Shown in pieces: positions 53,502-63,767 of a DNA stretch of 64,000 nucleotides. Made by a program: the position numbers and the translations under genes. Numbering within the stretch: the stretch's first letter is position 1; each line of letters opens with the position of its first letter. The DNA lies in contig DATAOB010000137.1 in NCBI GenBank assembly GCA_036265935.1, positions 1 through 64,000 on the forward strand, in the 5' to 3' direction. A model generated the notes under the pieces. The model was not told the origin of the DNA. It ran no database searches and was given only the letters and a program-made list of their open reading frames with translations. This DNA comes from JAFASC01 sp036265935 (lineage in GTDB: Bacteria; Pseudomonadota; Alphaproteobacteria; Rhizobiales; Beijerinckiaceae).

Positions 53502-54884
53502 TCAGGCCGCGAGCGCAGCGAGAATGCGCGCCCAGCTGCGCGCGCCTTTGTGGAAGGAGGTGAGCTCGTACTTCTCATTCGGCGAATGGATGCGATCGTC
53601 TTCGAGCCCGAAGCCGATCATCAGCGCATCCATTTTGAGATCGCGCTTGAAAATGCCGACGATCGGGATCGAGCCGCCGGAGCCGATCAGCACCGGCTCC
53701 TTGCCCCATTCCGCCTGAAGGGCGCGGCGCGCGCGGCGTAGCGCCTCCGAGCCGAATGGCAGCGCGATGGCACCGCTCGCACCGTGTGACAGAAACTGTG
53801 CGCGGCAATCGGCAGGCAATCGTGCGCGAACGAACTCACGGAAGCTTGCGGAAATGCGCTCTGGATCCTGCTTGCCGACGAGCCGAAACGAAAATTTCGC
53901 GGAGGCCTGCGCTGGCAGGACCGTTTTCGACCCCTTCCCCGTATAACCGCCGGTGACGCCGTTCACGTCGCAGGTTGGCCGCGACAAGATTTGCTCGAGA
54001 ACGCTGCGATCCTTTTCGCCGGCAGGCGTGGAAAGACCGACATCTGAAAGGAATTTCACTTCGTCGAAATTGAGCGCCCGCCATTGGTCGGCGATATCGG
54101 GTGGTAGTTCCTCGACGCCTTCATAAAAATCGGGGATGGTGATGCGGCCGTTTGCATCGTGAATGTCGGCGATGATCCGCGCCAAGACATGAATCGGGTT
54201 GACCGCCGCGCCGCCGAAAAGGCCGGAATGCAGATCGCGGCTCGCGCCTTGAACGATGACCTCCTCCAGCAGGAGGCCGCGCAGCAGCGTAGTGATCGCC
54301 GGTGTCGCGCGATCCCACATTCCGGTATCGCAAACAAGCATGATGTCGGCAGCGACATCCTTGCCGTGCTCGGCAAGAAAGCCCGGCAGCGAGGGCGAGC
54401 CGGTCTCCTCTTCACCTTCGAACAGCACGGTTACGTGACATGGCAGGCCACCATTGTCGCGGAACGCGCGGCAGGCTTCCACGAAGGTCATCAGCTGGCC
54501 TTTGTCGTCGGCGGCGCCGCGCGCGACGATGCGCTTCCCGTTCGGCGCGTCCACAATACGCGCAACGAAGGGATCGCCGTCCCAAAGCTCGATCGGATCG
54601 GGCGGTTGCACGTCATAGTGGCCGTAGAAGAGGACATGCGGCACGTCGCGCGCACTCGCCTCGGCGTGGCCGACGACAGCCGGGTGCCCGGCGGTCGGGC
54701 GAACCGACGCTTCGAATCCGAGGCTTGTCAGCTCTCTCGCTAGCCAATCCGCGGCGCGCCGACACTCGGCCGCATAGGCGGGATCGGTCGAGACCGACGG
54801 AATCGCGATGAGCTCGCTCAGCCGCTGCAGCGCTGCCGGCTGATTGCGATCGATCGTGTCGAGAACCGTCTCTAGCTTGCTCAT
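53502..54884 (-). CDS. M20-family dipeptidase
   Basis: 460 residues from the ATG at 54884; the longer frame to 54932 is rejected. The metallopeptidase motifs are in place: FYGHYDVQPPD (metal His and catalytic Asp), GAADDKGQLMTFVEA (bridging Asp), LFEGEEETGSPSL (catalytic Glu pair) and the last His in NEKYELTSFHKGARSW region. It is a cytoplasmic zinc or manganese dipeptidase of the PepV/CNDP-like group. It lies 14 bases downstream of nothing related; the mutase gene mcmB follows after its stop by 14 bases. Confidence 0.92.
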   Translation of the reverse strand: MSKLETVLDTIDRNQPAALQRLSELIAIPSVSTDPAYAAECRRAADWLARELTSLGFEASVRPTAGHPAVVGHAEASARDVPHVLFYGHYDVQPPDPIELWDGDPFVARIVDAPNGKRIVARGAADDKGQLMTFVEACRAFRDNGGLPCHVTVLFEGEEETGSPSLPGFLAEHGKDVAADIMLVCDTGMWDRATPAITTLLRGLLLEEVIVQGASRDLHSGLFGGAAVNPIHVLARIIADIHDANGRITIPDFYEGVEELPPDIADQWRALNFDEVKFLSDVGLSTPAGEKDRSVLEQILSRPTCDVNGVTGGYTGKGSKTVLPAQASAKFSFRLVGKQDPERISASFREFVRARLPADCRAQFLSHGASGAIALPFGSEALRRARRALQAEWGKEPVLIGSGGSIPIVGIFKRDLKMDALMIGFGLEDDRIHSPNEKYELTSFHKGARSWARILAALAA

Positions 54885-54942
54885 CCGCCTGTCAGCAAAG
54901 TGCGGCGGACCGTAGCAGCGTACGGCGTCCAATCAAGGCGGG

Positions 54943-55965
54943 CTATTTGCCAGCCCTGAATTTCGCCGCGTCAAAATACTTCGTCTCGAACAACCCTTCC
55001 GCCTTCGGCGCCGCGGCGAAATCGCCGATCTCGACCTGGTACTCGAGCAGCGCCCGCGTCGGCGCCTCGATCGCGCGCGGATCGGTCACATACGCGACCG
55101 CGGGCGAAGCCAACGCCGCCGCCATGACATCGGCCGGCACCAGTCCGCCGCCCACCACCTCGGCTACATAAGCCCCCGCCGCCTTGGGATCGCGCTGGAT
55201 CAGCTCGGTCGCGCGGATCACCAGCCCAACGATCGTCTGAACCGCGTCGGCGTGCGCCTTCTCGAAAGCGCCGGTCGCGGCGATCACCACTCCGGGAATA
55301 TCGGGGAACATGTCGCGCGCGGTGGCGATCGCTTTCAGCCGCGGGTCGCGCCGCTGCACGATCGTCGCCGGCGGCTCGAGCACGGTGCCGCCATCGATCG
55401 CGCCGGCGAGAATCGCGCCCTGCAGCGCCTCGATGCCGATGGCGACGATCTCGACATCGGCGCGCGCCACTTTGTGCGTTTTGAAAAACCAGTAGTTCAG
55501 CGCGACCGTCGGCACGCCGCCGGGCGGCAGCGTGCCTATCTTGGCCGGCCGGCCCTGCGCCTGACGGAAGTCAGCGAGGGCGGCGGCGGGATCGTTGCCG
55601 GTTTTGCCGAAGGCTTCGGCCAAAGCGGGCGCGGCCAAAAACGCCGAGCCGCCGGTGCCGGCGGCGCTGACGACATGCACGTCGAGCCCGCGCGAGCGGG
55701 CGACCGCGACCGGCGCGATGCCGATCGCCAGCATGTCGAGCGAGCCCGAAGAAATCGCCTGAATGGCGGCGGGGCCGGAATCGAATTTGGCAAGCCGGAT
55801 GTCGAGCCCTGCCTCGCGCGCCCAGCCGGCGCGGTCGAGCACGTAAAGCGCCGCCGCGCCGATGACCGGGACGTAGCCGACGCGCAGGGCAAGTGCGCCT
55901 TGCGCGCCGGCGGGCGCGGCGGCGAGGGCGGCGGCGGCGGCGAGAAGGGCGCGGCGGGTGAGCAT
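54943..55965 (-). CDS. ABC transporter substrate-binding protein, SsuA/NMT1 type
   Basis: 340 residues. The N-terminus MLTRRALLAAAAALAAAPAG carries a twin-Arg-like signal (TRR) and cleavage near residue 21. The periplasmic type II binding fold of nitrate/sulfonate/taurine receptors follows: RVGYVPVIGAAALYVLDRAG, FDSGPAAIQAISSGSLDMLA, and NYWFFKTHKVARADVEIVAI. It probably binds an organosulfonate, nitrate-like anion or thiamine precursor. No permease or ATPase gene adjoins it. High codon GC with strings of GCC/GCG is evident at the 5' end. Confidence 0.88.
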   Translation of the reverse strand: MLTRRALLAAAAALAAAPAGAQGALALRVGYVPVIGAAALYVLDRAGWAREAGLDIRLAKFDSGPAAIQAISSGSLDMLAIGIAPVAVARSRGLDVHVVSAAGTGGSAFLAAPALAEAFGKTGNDPAAALADFRQAQGRPAKIGTLPPGGVPTVALNYWFFKTHKVARADVEIVAIGIEALQGAILAGAIDGGTVLEPPATIVQRRDPRLKAIATARDMFPDIPGVVIAATGAFEKAHADAVQTIVGLVIRATELIQRDPKAAGAYVAEVVGGGLVPADVMAAALASPAVAYVTDPRAIEAPTRALLEYQVEIGDFAAAPKAEGLFETKYFDAAKFRAGK

Positions 55966-56059
55966 GGTTCTATAACGCCGCGGACGGCCCCAGATGCAAG
56001 CGCCGCCAGGGTGCTCCGCGTTGTGGGCTGCCGCGTGCGCCGCGCTAATTCACTCCCCC

Positions 56060-57892
56060 ATGTCGCTCGTCACCGTCTACTCGCGCACGCTAGCGCTGCT
56101 TCGTCCCGAGCGAGGTCTCGCCATCACGCTCGTCGTCGCCAATCTGGCGATCGCCGCCTCGCAGTTTGCCGAGCCGTTTCTATTCGGGCGAATCATCGAC
56201 CGGCTGAGCCGCAACGACGCCAATCCCGCCGCGCATCCGTGGGGCGATATCCTCCCCTGGCTCATCGCCTGGGCGGCGTTCGGCATTTTCTCGATCCTTG
56301 CGGGCGTGCTCGTCGCGTTGCACGCCGACCGCCTGTCGCATCGGCGCCGGCTCGCCGTCATGGCCGATTATTTCGACCATGTGCTCGACCTGCCCCTGAG
56401 CTTCCACAGCGCCAATCATTCCGGGCGGCTTCTGAAAATCATGCTCGAAGGCGCGCAGGGGATGGCCGGCTTGTGGCTGTCTTTTTTCCGCGAGAATTGT
56501 GCCTCCGCCGTCGCGCTGTTCATCCTGTTGCCGCTGACATTGTTCGTGAACTGGCGGTTGGCGAGCGTGCTCATCGTGCTTGTTGCGGTGTTCGGCGCTC
56601 TCACCATCTACGTCGTCCGCCAGACGGAGACGCTGCAAGGCACGGTCGAGCGCCATAGCGCCGAGCTCGCCGAACATACCTCGGACGCATTCGGCAACAT
56701 TTCGGTGGTGCAAAGTTTTACGCGCGTCAGCGTCGAATCGCGCGCCATGCGCCGGATCGCCTCGCAGCTTCTCGCCGCGCAATTGCCGGTCCTGTCGTGG
56801 TGGGCGCTGGTGACGGTTGCGACGCGCGCCTCGGCGACTTTGTCGATTCTCGTCATCTTCGTTCTCGGCACCTGGCTGCATTTCCAGGGGCTGGCCACGG
56901 TCGGCGAGATCGTCACCTTCATCAATTTCGCGACCATGCTGATCGCGCGGCTCGAGCAGTTGGTGGGCTTCACGAACGTGTTGCTCATGCAGGTGCCGAA
57001 ACTCGCCGACTTTTTCGCCGTCATCGATCTGCCGCCGGCGCTCGCCGATAAGGCCAACGCCATCGATGCCGGCCGGCTGAAGGGTCATGTGGTCTTTTCC
57101 GGTGTGACTTTTTCCTACGATGCGAAACGCGTCGCCGTCGCCGATCTGAATATCGATGTTGCCCCAGGCCAGACCGTGGCGCTGGTCGGGCCGACCGGCT
57201 CGGGCAAATCCACGACACTTGGCCTCCTCCACCGCGTCTTCGATCCGCAGAAGGGATCGATCACGATCGACGGCATCAACATTCGCGACATGAGCCTCGA
57301 ATCGTTGCGCCGGAACATCGGCGTCGTGTTTCAGGAGCCGATGCTGTTTGCGCGCTCGATCGAGGAGAATCTGCGGGTCGGTAAGCCGGAGGCGACGCCC
57401 GAGGAAATCGCGATGGCGTTGGAGCGCGCGCAGGCGGCCGATTTCGTATCACGCAATCCGGAAGGCGTCAGGGCGCTGGTTGGCGAGCGCGGCCGCTCGC
57501 TTTCCGGCGGCGAGCGTCAGCGCCTTTCGATCGCGCGCGCGCTATTGAAAGATCCGCCGATCATGATTTTTGACGAGGCGACGAGCGCCCTCGATGCGAC
57601 GACGGAACGCCAGATACAGGCAGCGCTCGAACGCGCAACGCAGGGGCGGACGACCTTCGTCATCGCGCATCGGCTCGCCACGATCCGTAATGCCAATTGC
57701 ATCCTCGTTTTCGATCACGGCCGCATCGTCGAGCGCGGGAATTTCCAGGAGCTTCTCGCGCGCAATGGCAAATTCGCCGCGCTCGCCCGCGCGCAGTACA
57801 TGACAAGCGAGGCTAAGCGCGATCCCGAGACCGCTTCTTTGGTGCGTGAGACGCCCCAGGCCGAGGGAACAGCAGCTTCGCGCGCGGGCTAA
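56060..57892 (+). CDS. ndvA: Cyclic beta-1,2-glucan exporter, NdvA/ChvA-like ABC transporter
   Basis: 610 residues from the ATG at 56060; upstream in-frame codons look non-coding. It begins MSLVTVYSRTLALLRPERG, and EPFLFGRIIDRLSRND is a NdvA-type block. Six membrane segments precede an ATPase with Walker A GPTGSGKST at 377-385, signature LSGGERQRLSIARALL, Walker B MIFDEATSALD and switch His in IAHRLAT. NdvA exports cyclic glucans to the periplasm for osmotic adaptation and plant interaction in rhizobia. The glucan synthase NdvB gene is not in the window, so the substrate is by homology. Its stop overlaps the next, convergent, pseudogene by four bases. Confidence 0.83.
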   Translation: MSLVTVYSRTLALLRPERGLAITLVVANLAIAASQFAEPFLFGRIIDRLSRNDANPAAHPWGDILPWLIAWAAFGIFSILAGVLVALHADRLSHRRRLAVMADYFDHVLDLPLSFHSANHSGRLLKIMLEGAQGMAGLWLSFFRENCASAVALFILLPLTLFVNWRLASVLIVLVAVFGALTIYVVRQTETLQGTVERHSAELAEHTSDAFGNISVVQSFTRVSVESRAMRRIASQLLAAQLPVLSWWALVTVATRASATLSILVIFVLGTWLHFQGLATVGEIVTFINFATMLIARLEQLVGFTNVLLMQVPKLADFFAVIDLPPALADKANAIDAGRLKGHVVFSGVTFSYDAKRVAVADLNIDVAPGQTVALVGPTGSGKSTTLGLLHRVFDPQKGSITIDGINIRDMSLESLRRNIGVVFQEPMLFARSIEENLRVGKPEATPEEIAMALERAQAADFVSRNPEGVRALVGERGRSLSGGERQRLSIARALLKDPPIMIFDEATSALDATTERQIQAALERATQGRTTFVIAHRLATIRNANCILVFDHGRIVERGNFQELLARNGKFAALARAQYMTSEAKRDPETASLVRETPQAEGTAASRAG

Positions 57893-59606
57893 CTTCGCGA
57901 AAAGCGCGTTTTCAGCCCGCGCCAGAGCCGGCGGATCGGCGAATAGGTGCGCTCGGTCGCGTGCACGTCGCGCTCGCCTTCGCGGCGGGTCAGCTGGATT
58001 TCACGCGTGTGATAGACTTCGAGCTCGGGGCGGTGTGCGACGGATAGCAAGGTCGCGTCCTTCAGCTCGTTCTCGAAGAACGACATGACCCGCGCTTGGC
58101 TCAGTTGGTCGAGTGCGGAGGTCGCCTCGTCCATGATGACGATGTCGGGCTTCTTCAAAAGCGTGCGCGCAAACGCGACGCGCTGCTGCTCTCCGCCGGA
58201 GAGAATCTTCTGCCATTGATCCTCTTCGTCCAGCCGGGCGTATAGATGCTCAAGCCCGCATTTCTGCAGGATTTCGCGAATTTCGTTCTCCGAGCGACTC
58301 ACGTCGGGTTGCGGATATTCCAGCACATGGCGCAGCGTGCCGAGCGGCATATAAGGCTGCTGCGGCATGAACTCGACTGTCGCATTGGCGGGCCGCAGAA
58401 TGGAGCCGGAGCCCCAGGGCCATAGACCGGCCATCGCCCGGATCAACGTGCTTTTGCCCGTCCCGGATTCGCCTTTGATCAGCACCTTCTCACCTTGCGT
58501 GATGACGAGATCGGGGTCGTCGATAACAAGATCCCCATTCGTTTGCGCGACGGAAAGGTTCTGGATGTGCAGATTCTCATCCGGGCTGTCGCCGAGCACG
58601 ATTGTGCTATCGCGGTCCCCGACGATTCGCTCGTCAAAGGATTTTAAGACGGCGGTGAGGGCGCCAACGCGGCGTGCCGAGGCGTTCCATTCCGCGAGCC
58701 GGATCGAATTTTCAACGAGCCAGTTCAAGGCGACTTGCACCTGCACGAAAGCCGAGGCGAGCTGCATCAATTCGCCGAGGGTCAGCGTTTCCGACAGATA
58801 TTTCGGCGCGCCGAGCAGCAGCGGAACAATCGGTGCGAAAACCGAATTGCCGTTGATGATCCAGGTGAGCCGCGCCTGCTGGATGGCGACCTTGACCCAT
58901 TGATCCAGCAAAGCGTTGACGGTGACGCCAAGCTGTTTCTCTTCCTCCGCGTCGCCCCCAAGCAGCGCAATCGTTTCGGCGCTTTCGCGCACGCGCGTGA
59001 GTTCGTATCTGAGCTCGGCCTCGCCTTCGTTCTTCTCGGCGACGGGTGGACCAGCGTTCGGCTGATGATCAAGGTCGAAATCGAGGCCACCCCCGAATAG
59101 GCGAATGCCGCAATCACCATGTAACTTGGAATGGAAATTCCGCCGCCAACCGGAATTGTGATCGTTCCGCCGACGCTCCAAAGAATCCCGACGAACGCCG
59201 CCGCGGTCAGCACTGCGGTTGCGAGGCCGATCGCGAAATCGACGATCGGCTCGGTCGCAAGCCGCGTGTCGTCGGTGATGCGGAATTCCGGATTCGAGCC
59301 CTCATTCTCGACTACCGACATTTGGTAGAAGCGCCGATCGGCGAGCCAGTAGCCGATAAGCCGCTTCGTCAACCAGCCGCGCCATTTGATCTGCAGGCGC
59401 ATGCGTGCATGCACGAGAGCGACAGCAATTGCCGCCGCGGCGGCGACCAGCCCGAGCGCAAGAAACACACCGTGCAACAGCGCCGCGCCGCCGCGTTTAT
59501 CCGGTGCGTCGTAAAACAGCCGGTTCCATTAATTGATGCCGAGCTGGACGCCCAGCGTCATCATAACGAGAAACGAAGGCCAAGGAGACCTGGCTTCTGA
59601 CAGGCG
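57889..59606 (-). pseudogene. Decayed YddA-type ABC transporter (stop codon plus frameshift)
   Basis: The 3' part keeps a complete ATPase (GESGTGKSTLIRAMAGLWPW, LSGGEQQRVAFARTLL, IVIMDEATSALD). The membrane part is broken twice. A TAA at 59529-59531 interrupts VQLGIN-stop-WNRLFYDA, where relatives have a Tyr or similar. One base is missing near 59046, between SRTLVHP and VAEKNEGEAELRYELT. The 5' end is also truncated: the frame upstream runs into a PilZ fragment instead of the normal transporter N-terminus. The family is the same as the intact gene at 12018. Confidence 0.85.
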
Positions 59607-59741
59607 CGGTGGCGTTGAGATCAAAGCCCCGTTCTGGGACATGTTGCGCACGAGGCAATCGATCGCGCCGTACTGGTTGTTGAAGGCAAGCCGCCCGCCC
59701 AGAAACGTCCGCCTGCGCTGAAACTCCCGCCGTTCCCGCAT
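59607..59741 (-). pseudogene. PilZ-domain N-terminal fragment fused to the ABC pseudogene
   Basis: Starting at the ATG at 59741 the frame encodes RERREFQRRRTFLGGRLAFN and GAIDCLVRNMSQNGALI, the first half of a PilZ domain as found in short rhizobial c-di-GMP-type proteins (RR motif, IDC.VRN.S..GA). After about 45 residues the frame runs directly into the transporter remnant. The C-terminal half of PilZ, including the D/N-x-S-x-x-G follow-up strands, is missing. A deletion that joined two neighbouring genes explains this best. Confidence 0.7.
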
Positions 59742-59808
59742 ACCTCCGCCCCCTATTGGCACAATAGGATGGTTATCGCGGAGTTACGAGCAAGGGGGAG
59801 GCCAGCGA

Positions 59809-61434
59809 TCAGATCGACTCTGCCACCATGTTAATGGCCCCGCACGGGCATTCCTGGGCACAGATGCCACAGCCCTTGCAGAAATCGTAATTGAATTCAA
59901 AGCCCTTGCCCGATCCCAATTTGATCACCGCGTTATCGGGACACATCCCATAGCAATTGTCGCATTCGAAGCAGTTGCCGCAGGAAAGGCAGCGCCGCGC
60001 CTCATACAGCGCATTCGTCTCGTCAAGACCCTGCACAACTTCCTCGAAAGTCGAGGTGCGGCGCGCGATCTCCAACGTCGGCCGCACCGTCTTCGGCGCC
60101 TCGCCGTAATACCAGGTGTTGAGCTTATCGAGGCCGGCGATCTCGTGCTTTTGCGCAGGACTGTAGGCCTTTCCGTGCAACCATGCATCGATGTGGCGCG
60201 CCGCCTTTTTGCCGTGCCCAACCGCAACCGTGACGGTGCGTTCTGACGGGACCATGTCGCCGCCGGCAAAAATCCCTTTGGCGCCGGTCATCATGTTGGG
60301 CCCGACCTGCACGACGCCGCCCTTCAGCACGAGCCCCGGTATGCCATCGAGCAGCGAAAGATCGACATCCTGACCGAGCGCCAGCACGACGGAATCGGCC
60401 TGCAATGTCTCGAACTCGCCGGTCGGCTGCGGGAATCCCTTGGCGTCGAGCACCATCTTCTCGACAGTAATCGATCCGGCTTCGACGCTTTTGATCGTCG
60501 ACAGCCATTTCATCAAAATGCCTTCCTCGAGTGCCTCCTCCAGCTCGAAATCATGCGCCGGCATTCTATCGCGCGTGCGGCGATAGACGATCACCGCCTC
60601 CTCCGCGCCGAGACGCCGCGCCGTGCGCGCGACGTCGAGCGCCGTGTTGCCGCCGCCATAGACGACGACGCGGCGGCCGAGCAGCGGCTTGTCTTCGCCT
60701 TCCATCGAGCGCAGCACCTGAACGGCATCGAGAACTTTCGCCGCTTCTCCGGCCGGAATGTACGCGCGCTTGGCGATGTGGGCGCCGACGGCGAGAAAGG
60801 CAGCGTCGAAACCGCCTTCCGACATTGCCTCGCGCACATTGGCAACCTTCGTATTGTACTCGATCACGACGCCGAGATCGGTAATGCGCTCGACTTCGGC
60901 GTCGAGCACGTCGCGCGGCATGCGGTATTTCGGAATGCCGAAGCGGATCATGCCGCCCGGCAGCGGTCCCGCCTCTTTGATCGTGACGGCGTGGCCGCGA
61001 CGTGCAAGGTGGTAGGCCGCGGAGAGGCCCGAGGGCCCGGCACCGACGACCAGCACGTTTTTGCCGGTTTTGACCGCAGGCGGCGCGAAGCGCCAGCCAT
61101 TCGCAATAGCGAGATCACCGAGGAAACGCTCGACCGAATTGATGCCGACAGCGGAATCGAGCATGGCGCGATTGCACGCGCTTTCGCAGGGATGGTAGCA
61201 GACGCGTCCCATAACCGCCGGCAGCGGATTGTTTTCGGTCAGCGCGCGCCATGCGGCTTCGTAGTCACCGTTCTCCGCATAAGACAACCAACCCTGGATA
61301 TCCTCGCCGGCCGGACATGCATGATTGCAGGGCGGCAGCCGGTGCACATATTCCGGCCGCACGGTCCGCCATGAGCCGGTGTGGTTGACGAGGGAGGTGC
61401 CGACGTCGAGCGTGATTGCAAAGGGGCGATCCAT
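59809..61434 (-). CDS. GltD-like flavoprotein with C-terminal 2[4Fe-4S] ferredoxin domain
   Basis: 541 residues. The N-terminal Fe-S region has CNHACPAGEDIQGWL and CYHPCESACNRA. The FAD motif is VVGAGPSGLSAAYHLARRG and the NAD(P) motif is VYGGGNTALDVARTARRLGA. The C-terminus has eight Cys in CLSCGNCFECDNCYGMCPD and CKGCGICAQECPCGAI, binding two [4Fe-4S] clusters. It is the diaphorase subunit that would pass electrons from the 2-oxoacid oxidoreductase to NAD(P)+, as in phenylglyoxylate dehydrogenase. Only three bases separate it from the beta-subunit gene. Confidence 0.9.
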   Translation of the reverse strand: MDRPFAITLDVGTSLVNHTGSWRTVRPEYVHRLPPCNHACPAGEDIQGWLSYAENGDYEAAWRALTENNPLPAVMGRVCYHPCESACNRAMLDSAVGINSVERFLGDLAIANGWRFAPPAVKTGKNVLVVGAGPSGLSAAYHLARRGHAVTIKEAGPLPGGMIRFGIPKYRMPRDVLDAEVERITDLGVVIEYNTKVANVREAMSEGGFDAAFLAVGAHIAKRAYIPAGEAAKVLDAVQVLRSMEGEDKPLLGRRVVVYGGGNTALDVARTARRLGAEEAVIVYRRTRDRMPAHDFELEEALEEGILMKWLSTIKSVEAGSITVEKMVLDAKGFPQPTGEFETLQADSVVLALGQDVDLSLLDGIPGLVLKGGVVQVGPNMMTGAKGIFAGGDMVPSERTVTVAVGHGKKAARHIDAWLHGKAYSPAQKHEIAGLDKLNTWYYGEAPKTVRPTLEIARRTSTFEEVVQGLDETNALYEARRCLSCGNCFECDNCYGMCPDNAVIKLGSGKGFEFNYDFCKGCGICAQECPCGAINMVAESI

Positions 61435-61437
61435 GAA

Positions 61438-62484
61438 TCAATCCTCACGCTCGTCGGTTACGGCGTCGAGTAGCCCATATTCGCTTATATTGGCGTCGCA
61501 CATCGCCTGCAGGCGTGTGACCCGCGGGTCTTCCTGCTCGCCGCGAAACAGGTGGGCGAAGCGACGCTGCCGCTTCAGATAATCCTGTACAGGAACCTTT
61601 TTACGGATTTTGCGAGCTCGTGTGACCTTGCCGTGCTCGGCTTCGAATATCGGATACAGACCGCACTCGACGGCGAGCTGCGCCAGACGGATCGTGTCAT
61701 GCGAGGCAGAGCCCCATCCGAGCGGACACGGCACATTGATTTGAATGTAGCGTGCACCGTGAATCGACATGGCTTTGATGACCTTGCGTTCGAGGTCGTG
61801 CAGGTCGGCGACGGTTGCGGTTGCGACATAAGGGATATTGTGAGCGACGGCGATTTTTGGCACGGACTTGCCGGTGCCAAAAACGTTACCGGGTTCCGTG
61901 CCAAGGGCCGGTGTGGTGGCGGTGCGCGCGGTCGGTGGAGTAGCCGAGGACCGCTGCACGCCCGTATTCATGTAGCCTTCGTTATCATAGCAAATGTAGA
62001 GCACATCGTCGTTGCGCTCGAACATGCCCGAAAGACACTGGAAGCCAATGTCGGTCGTGCCGCCGTCGCCGCCTTGCGCGACGACGCGTACATGCGGCTT
62101 GTTTTTCACCCGCATGGCCGCGGCAACGCCGGTCGCAACGGCAGCGGCGTTGCCGAAGAGCGAATGCAGCCATGGCAGCTGCCAGGACGTTTCCGGATAT
62201 GGAGTGGTGAACACTTCCAGGCAGCCCGTTGCGTTGACGGCAATGAGATTGTTGCGCGTTGCGCGCATCGCGGCGTCGATCGCATAGCGTGCGCCGAGCG
62301 CTTCACCGCAGCCCTGACAGGCGCGATGCCCGCAAGTCAGCGCGTTGGAGCGATCTTGCGAAGCCTGCACCGCGCGCTGATCTTCCGCGATAAGGCGATT
62401 GCCGACGGTGAACGTCCCTTTCTGGTAATATTTCAGTTTCTGAACCGCATCGGCAGGTGCGAGAGTGGCGACATGGTCGTTCAT
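61438..62484 (-). CDS. 2-Oxoacid:acceptor oxidoreductase beta subunit (TPP-binding)
   Basis: 348 residues from the ATG at 62484. The Cys-rich Fe-S segment CGHRACQGCGEALGARYA and the TPP/Mg region GGDGGTTDIGFQCLSG, then YICYDNEGYMNTGVQRSSAT, are typical of PorB. TPP attacks the 2-oxo acid here. It pairs with the alpha subunit encoded ten bases upstream. The product is an acyl-CoA plus reduced carrier. Substrate specificity cannot be read from these motifs. Confidence 0.92.
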   Translation of the reverse strand: MNDHVATLAPADAVQKLKYYQKGTFTVGNRLIAEDQRAVQASQDRSNALTCGHRACQGCGEALGARYAIDAAMRATRNNLIAVNATGCLEVFTTPYPETSWQLPWLHSLFGNAAAVATGVAAAMRVKNKPHVRVVAQGGDGGTTDIGFQCLSGMFERNDDVLYICYDNEGYMNTGVQRSSATPPTARTATTPALGTEPGNVFGTGKSVPKIAVAHNIPYVATATVADLHDLERKVIKAMSIHGARYIQINVPCPLGWGSASHDTIRLAQLAVECGLYPIFEAEHGKVTRARKIRKKVPVQDYLKRQRRFAHLFRGEQEDPRVTRLQAMCDANISEYGLLDAVTDERED

Positions 62485-62494
62485 GGTCTGCCTC

Positions 62495-63757
62495 TCATTC
62501 GGCGGCGACGCTGCCGGATTCGGCAAGCTGCCGAAGGATGTTTTCGGCAGTCGGTCCGGAGCGGCGGCGCTTGCGCGTCTGATGGATTTCGCGTCCGACC
62601 ACGCGCTCGTTGAGGTCCAGGAAATGGGTGCCTTCCCAGGGCTGCACGAGCGCTTGCCGGAACAATCGATGCAATGAGGGGCGCGTGATCGGGCGTCCGC
62701 CGAGGCCCGCGACGGCGGAATGCAAACGGGGCGCACTGGGAAGATTACGGAGCGAGACGTCGACATTGTCGGCGAGCTGCCCGCCCATGCCGACGGCGAC
62801 GCTCTTTTCAATAACGACGACATCCTGCGCGCCGTGCAGGGCATTACGCAGCGCATCGAGCGGGAAAGGCCGGTAAGAGACGATCGTCACAAGCCCGATG
62901 CGGATGCCTTCGTCCCGCATCTCATCGATCGTGTCCTTGATCGTGCCGCAGATGGAGCCCATCGCCACGACAATGAGATCTGCGTCCTCAGTGCGATAGC
63001 TCCGCAGCAGACCGCCTGATTCGCGGCCGAATATGTTCGCAAACTCCGCCATATATTGCGGAATGAGTCGCAATGCCTGCGACTGTTTGTAATGGGCGAG
63101 GAAGCGGACTTCGGTGAACGCTTCCGGCCCGACCATGGCGCCGATCGACATGGGCTCGGCGGGATCGAGCACTTGCACGGGATCATAGGGCGGCAGGTAA
63201 GCATCGACTTGCGCTTGGTTCGGAATATCGATCCGCTCCATCGCGTGCGTTAAAATGAATCCATCGACGCAGACCATGACTGGCATCGACAATTCTTCGG
63301 CAAGCCGGAACGCCTGGATGTGAAGATCGACGGCTTCCTGATTGTCCTCGGCGAACAATTGCAGCCATCCGGCGTCGCGCATTGCCATCGCATCGGAATG
63401 ATCGTTCCAGATGTTGATCGGCGCGCCGATTGCGCGGTTGCCGAGCGTCATGACGATCGGCAGGCCGAGACCGGAGGCGTTGTAGACCGCTTCGGCCATG
63501 AACAAAAGGCCCTGCGAGGCGGTCGCGGTATAGGCCCGCGCGCCCGCGGCTGAGGCGCCGATCGCCACCGACAGCGCCGCGAACTCGCTTTCGACGTTGA
63601 TGTATTCGCAGTTCGTAAGCCGGCCCTCGCGTATGAGGCCGGCCAAGCCTTCGACGATGTGGGTCTGCGGCGTAATCGGATAAGCGCAGATCACTTCCGG
63701 CCGGCACAGCGCGATGGCTTCAGCCATTGCGTGCGAACCTTCGATTTGCTTCAGCAT
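62495..63757 (-). CDS. 2-Oxoacid:acceptor oxidoreductase alpha subunit
   Basis: 420 residues. The PorA fold begins EGSHAMAEAIALCRPEVICA followed by YPITPQTHIVEGLAGL, and includes EFAALSVAIGASAAGARAYT and ATASQGLLFMAEAVYNASGL. This subunit binds the pyrimidine end of TPP and forms the active site with beta. It lies ten bases downstream of the gamma-subunit gene and ten bases upstream of beta, so all are in one operon. Confidence 0.93.
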   Translation of the reverse strand: MLKQIEGSHAMAEAIALCRPEVICAYPITPQTHIVEGLAGLIREGRLTNCEYINVESEFAALSVAIGASAAGARAYTATASQGLLFMAEAVYNASGLGLPIVMTLGNRAIGAPINIWNDHSDAMAMRDAGWLQLFAEDNQEAVDLHIQAFRLAEELSMPVMVCVDGFILTHAMERIDIPNQAQVDAYLPPYDPVQVLDPAEPMSIGAMVGPEAFTEVRFLAHYKQSQALRLIPQYMAEFANIFGRESGGLLRSYRTEDADLIVVAMGSICGTIKDTIDEMRDEGIRIGLVTIVSYRPFPLDALRNALHGAQDVVVIEKSVAVGMGGQLADNVDVSLRNLPSAPRLHSAVAGLGGRPITRPSLHRLFRQALVQPWEGTHFLDLNERVVGREIHQTRKRRRSGPTAENILRQLAESGSVAAE

Positions 63758-63767
63758 AACGGGCCTT

